A stretch of DNA of 64,000 bases from Argentina anserina. Its lineage: Eukaryota; Streptophyta; Magnoliopsida; Rosales; Rosaceae. The stretch is from assembly GCF_933775445.1 (NCBI RefSeq), contig NC_065873.1, positions 21,514,001-21,578,000 of the forward strand, read 5' to 3'. The position numbers and the translations under genes were made by a program. Positions 59,864 through 64,000 of this stretch are shown in pieces. A model generated the notes under the pieces. It was not told the DNA's origin. It searched no databases and saw only the letters and a list, made by a program, of their open reading frames with translations. Positions within the stretch are counted from its first letter, which is position 1; every line of letters starts with the position of its first letter.

Positions 59864-61501
59864 AAAGGTGTAGCCAACTTTGTTAGTTCCCAATCTTTGA
59901 GCCATGAAAAGGCAAACTAAGATGCCTACAATAATCCACACTATCATATCTACAAATAAAAGAAACAGGCCACAGTTTAACTACTTGCCAACATTAAACC
60001 TAAAACAAATGCAAATGACGTGCGTACGCACTAATTAATCGTCATAAATTTTAACTTCAAATTAATGTGCGAGTAAGTGTACCGTCAGTCATGGCAGATG
60101 TTGCTTGTTTGATCCCACCGACAGCTGATAGAACTGCGCACCATCAAATCCCAAATGCAAATTATAAATGCTTAATTGATATCATTATAGACAAAAAAAA
60201 TTACGAAAAATAATATATAATGATCAAGAGTCATTAAGCAGAACGGCCTTTATCATCAACTAATATCATGGACAAGTCTACTGTCCACAACAAAGATCAA
60301 TGATAATAAGACCACTCCACAATCTAAAATTTGAAAGTGAAAATAATTTTCAAATATTAAAGGACTAGATTTTATTATATTACCTGAGATGCAAGGAGTG
60401 AGGACGCCATCACCAATAACCATAGAAGTACCAAGCATAGTGGCGATTAGTAAAAAATATTTGGAGAACTTGCTTGCCCTCCAATTTTGATTTAAGTTTC
60501 GATGCCCTCCTTAGCTTTTTGCTAGGTAACTCAAGTTGAAAACATGAAACATCACGGTCTTCGGCTTGTTGACTTGGAGTTAAACACACTTTTGCGTAGC
60601 GACACAGTAGAGTACAGTGCGAATGTCCCTCCTATCAAAATCAAAAATAATTTTATGTTCATAACCAAACAAATATCATAAAATTAATAAACGTACAAAA
60701 GAGTGAAATTATATTCAGTACATATATTGCACCAAATATACATGATGAAATGACTTGCACTTAGACCTGACTAGATAAATGCGACTTTTGGACTTTGAAT
60801 ATCTGAGAATCTGATATATCAAATTGGACTTCTAGACGTGCATGGAAATTGGAAGATATATAACCAATTGTTTGACAATATTATTGAAATATGTATCTCA
60901 ATCATTAATCCGGAAGAGGATAAATGAATTGAAACGAATCTAATAATAAGTTATAGAAGATCGGTCTTACGTACCGTCGTCATTATCGTTAGCTAGAAGG
61001 ACGATGAAGATGTATACTTAATCAAGGGGATTAAGGTGATAGTGTATATGATCAAAGAAAGAACACCTAAAATGTCATCTATGTCTTTGATGCCATCGGT
61101 AAAGGTACTCGCATGCACATACAGATCGAGGTGATGTACCAATGTCGCCATAGACTATTCCAATGCTTTGAAATGCCAGGTGCAATATCACCGACCAACT
61201 TGCACCCTACAATCAATTGTAAACAATTTTAATAAAAATTTCACAAGTTCATATAGTGCTATCGATATGGTTTTGGTACTTTGTCATAATTGAAAAAATA
61301 TATAGCTCAAATGCAACCAGCGAACTGTTGTATACGCATATAATTATAGATATGAACTGATGAACATGAAAATAAAAGACAGACCGAGGAATTATGGTCT
61401 TGGTGACCGTTGACACTTCGGGACTCCATGTCCAACGAGTCGAATCTAAGTAACTTTTTCCATGAAAGTTTCTTTCCTTTGACAAAGTCACATGTGATCA
61501 A

Positions 61502-63100
61502 ATCTGCAAGTATAATAACTCACTACTGCTTAAGCACAAACACTCTCCTCTTTTTGTCTAGGAATGACAAAGGGCACCAAATAGAGTAACATCAAGTTAT
61601 GTAAACCGGAGAACAATAACTTATAAAAGCGAGCAGCAGAAACACAATGTAAGATGAATCCTATTAGCAGATATGTTCCAAAAACGCCCCCTAAGAGTGA
61701 TAGATCATGACATGCATGAAGAATGCAAGTACATGAACCAGTAATGCATGAAGACCTAGATAGAGCATGTAAGTGTGCATTTATAACATAAGTTAACTAG
61801 GGATGATATACAGCCGAATCAGATCACAAGAGTCTAACTAAATCACACCACAATTAAATACCAAAAGATTTCAAAATTGGAATCCTTCTTCAACACAACA
61901 TCAGAAACAAGCGGAAACAAAAATATAGGAGAATAAAAAAGAAATCAAGTTCTGCATAGCAAATCACATAAAGATTGATCAAAATCTGGCAAAAAAATTA
62001 CTAAGAGCAAGAGAATGTTCCATTTAGACTCTATCAATCAAACCACCCTTAATAAACAAAGATTATCAGATATCACAAGATATTTGAGTGTGAGAGTGCA
62101 AGAGATATACTTCAAAATAGAAATGAATTAGAAGAGTGATTAAACTCGCAAGCAAACTATCTTGACTCTCCCCCTTATATCACCAATGTTCATTGTAACT
62201 TTTGAATATAGAGCTTGTTACCAAACACTTTATAGAACTTAGCTTATGTAACAAGCAATCAGACAGTAGCTCCCAAATCAGTTGATTTTAGGGTACTAAA
62301 CAGAGCAAAGATGTTCCAAGGTCTATGACTTAGGCATTTAACAGTACCATTTCCACCGGGGAGACCAAACCAGTCCATTCCACACAAACATTGAGTAGTT
62401 AGTCAATTCCTGGAGATGTAAAATTAGTCTGACCTAAAGCTGCATGCAAGAAGATTTTTGATTTTATAGCATGCAACTGCACAATAAAGAACATATTCAA
62501 CTACTCATGTTCTTGATTAGGTGACTCAACTCATAATTGTTCTACCATCATGAAGTACCTGTATTGTGAACTCAAAGTAAAAGTGATAAAGATAAGACAA
62601 GAGCACAAAGAGTGTAAGATCCAGAGTAAGGCAAGAACACAGTTAAGATCAATAGTAATGCAGTAGCAGAAGTCAAGCAAGATTATGCAAACTAATCCTT
62701 ATAGGTTTTATTTCTATAAATTCAATTTTCTTTTTGGCTGTTGAAAAATGAAAACAACTTCTAGAGAAGTATTTAAAACTAATTAATTTTATTTCCTTAA
62801 ATAATCCTTATTTTATGTGCTGACATGAACATACATTACACATAATATATAAATGCTCTTCACAAATATGTAGTTCTTATATTTCTTATATGTAAGTAGT
62901 CTCACAGAATTTCATACAAAAGTTTCTCAATGAGACCAAACATTACCGCATAATGATGAGAGAATGAAAGATGCAAGACGAAGGCAATCATGCATATATA
63001 GTACTGCTCACCTACATCTCCTAGTCATAGAGAAGAAAAAGTTGTTTGGGGGATGTGAGATCAAGAAATATAAAAGGATCTGGTAAGTACTTTATTCTCA
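61502..63100. other. upstream flank of the HAK pseudogene; no gene recognised
   Basis: AT-rich sequence. Around 62165 CTCTCCCCCTTATATCAC resembles the complement of a polypurine tract, and 61540-62720 may be a retrotransposon fragment, but no pol domain or LTR pair was found. Confidence 0.4.
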
Positions 63101-63104
63101 TGCT

Positions 63105-63745
63105 AAAAATTCTTTATCGTAAAGTACTCATCTTTTCATAAATAATGTTGTATTCCCTATAAGTATATTTAAAAAAACAAGATTGACAATGTTGTCTTTC
63201 TTATAGGTATTTTTAATGCTAAAAGTTCTCCATCGTAAGGTAGTTATATTTTTCATAGAAAATGTTGCCTTCATTATATGTATATTTTTTTATTTTAAAC
63301 AAGATAATGTTGTCTTCCTTGTATGTATATTTCTTATGCCAAAAGTTCCTCATCATAAGGTACTTATCTTTTTTTTAGATAATGTTGTATTCTTTGTAGG
63401 TATCTAAAGTAATACACCTCTTAACGAGGTATTCAAAAAACTCATATAATTTAAGTATTTTACGTAAATCTTTATGTTATGCATTTTACCTAACTCTTAG
63501 AGATTGAGTATATCATCAAACTCTTAGTGTCTTCCTCGTATGTATATTTCTTATGTCAAAAGTTCCTCATCATAAGGTACTTATCTTTTTTTTTAAATAA
63601 TGTTGTATTCCTTGTAGGTATCTAAAACAATACACCTCTTAACGAGGTATTCAAAAACTCATATAATTTAAGTGTTTTACGTAAATCTTTTATGTTATGT
63701 ATTTTATCTAATTCTTAGAGGTTGAGTAGATCATCAAACGACTCT
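63105..63745. repeat. tandem duplications, 218-bp unit and shorter subunits
   Basis: 63311-63528 and 63529-63745 are near-identical, each starting GTCTTCCT(T/C)GTATGTATAT and containing CACCTCTTAACGAGGTATTC. Two or three more diverged copies of its first part (AAAGTTC(T/C)(C/T)CATC(A/G)TAAGGTA) precede it from about 63105. AT-rich, noncoding. Confidence 0.88.
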
Positions 63746-64000
63746 TATTAGTCAGATATATTATAATAAGTATGGTGGAGTCAAATATGTAATTTTGTTA
63801 ATAATAAATTACCTATAATTAAGATACTAATAAATTGAGCTCATGGAATAATCTCAAGTAATTTTTGTTAGGATTGAGTAAAATAGCATTGAATCAGGAT
63901 TGTGGTTTTGACTTTGGTTTGTGACATATTTGGTAAATATTTATAAAATTAGGTTTAATTATTCACGTTTAAAATATATTTTAAAATTAATAATCAATCT
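63746..64000. other. window end, nothing recognised
   Basis: AT-rich sequence without a coding frame or repeat that I can identify. Confidence 0.6.

Larger units (their letters stand above)
52049..59868 (-). mobile_element. Ty3/gypsy retrotransposon C, 7810 bp, inserted in HAK exon 5
   Basis: The element is 52054-59863. The left (3') LTR, 52054-54599, is complete and followed by the polypurine tract AAGGGGGGTAGAA on the minus strand (54612-54600). The right (5') LTR, about 58503-59863, lacks about 1.15 kb at its inner end, together with the primer site and nearly all of gag. The 5-bp target duplication is AAACG (52049-52053) and AAAGG (59864-59868), one mismatch. It has the same orientation as the HAK gene. 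The interior holds the tail of a zinc knuckle, a protease and the start of reverse transcriptase, all with breaks; 54613-57480 has no readable pol. It cannot move by itself. The two LTR copies look very similar over their shared part, suggesting a fairly recent insertion. Confidence 0.9.
50101..61501 (-). pseudogene. HAK/KUP/KT potassium transporter, disrupted by a gypsy element
   Basis: Plasma-membrane K+ uptake transporter family with 10-14 membrane spans. Eight coding blocks are traceable on the minus strand: 61501-61385 (N-terminus, SWKKLLRFDSLDMESRSV); 61206-60975 ([16 protein letters not shown]); 60631-60384 (GGTFALYS, then MLGTSMVIGDGVLTPCIS); 60133-60083 (LSAVGGIKQATSAMTD); exon 5 as 59949-59864 plus 52053-51876 (RLGTNKVGYTF, then APIICVWYTLIGGIGVY); 51778-51612 (TEALFADVGHFTVRSIQ); 51517-51263 ([17 protein letters not shown]); 51171-50101 (C-terminal region, ends KVGMTY). 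Blocks 1-5 and 6-8 join in phase. Lesions: gypsy element C inside exon 5; a shift in exon 2; a 2-base gap and another shift in exon 3; a shift near the end of exon 5; TAG near the end of exon 6; TAG, a shift and a 22-base G run in exon 8; and loss of the usual stop, adding about 11 residues. A dead gene, though its promoter was not examined. Confidence 0.93.

Noticed and set aside
1..64000. tRNA or rRNA genes
   Set aside because: No cloverleaf or conserved rRNA block was noticed by eye. TGGTATCAGAGC hits are primer sites beside retroelements. A covariance-model scan was not possible here.

Overview
This is AT-rich nuclear DNA from a flowering plant, almost certainly a eudicot: intron-containing genes of plant-specific families sit in a sea of LTR retrotransposons, DNA transposons and an endogenous pararetrovirus. 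The style of repeats would fit a Rosaceae genome, but that is only an impression. No bacterial-type operon, rRNA, tRNA or CRISPR was seen.

Host genes. (1) 1-1238, minus: the 5' half of an INDETERMINATE-DOMAIN (IDD) C2H2 zinc-finger transcription factor, running off the left edge, with a probable GC-AG first intron. (2) 8233-10464, minus: the 3' part of a plant 'arginine-glutamic acid dipeptide repeat'-like nuclear protein. (3) 45366-45917, plus: an intact single-exon NF-YB subunit (NF-YB5-like) with a good TATA box. (4) 50101-61501, minus: a HAK/KUP/KT potassium transporter in which all eight coding blocks can be traced. It is a pseudogene: a 7.8 kb Ty3/gypsy element sits inside coding exon 5, and several frameshifts and stops are spread over the rest.

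Mobile DNA, left to right: hAT-like MITE with perfect 8-bp target duplication (2949-3457); TRIM with both LTRs, a tRNA-Met primer site and a perfect 5-bp duplication (3596-3927); solo LTR A of a Ty3/gypsy family (4927-7925); foldback MITE in an intron (about 9770-9890); LTR and decayed pol of a Ty1/copia element (13356-16590) and a related LTR at 20979-21192; a small DNA element with an 11-bp duplication (21269-24643) that itself carries solo LTR B (21650-24316); a large PIF/Harbinger element (24704-33334) with decayed nuclease and Myb/SANT genes and another element nested in it (25434-26575); an endogenous caulimovirid copy (about 34865-40989); a hAT remnant (48494-49768); and gypsy element C (52054-59863) in the potassium-transporter gene.

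Three separate insertions (A, B, C) of one gypsy LTR family lie in the same orientation; each carries a TATA box at a matching place, most with an ACGT-core motif just upstream. The copy in the HAK gene has an LTR promoter pointing into the surviving 3' exons. The stretches 1516-2948, 3933-4926, 10465-12050, 40990-45290, 45918-48493 and 61502-63100 hold no gene I can support. I ran no search or alignment software; family names come from reading motifs by eye.
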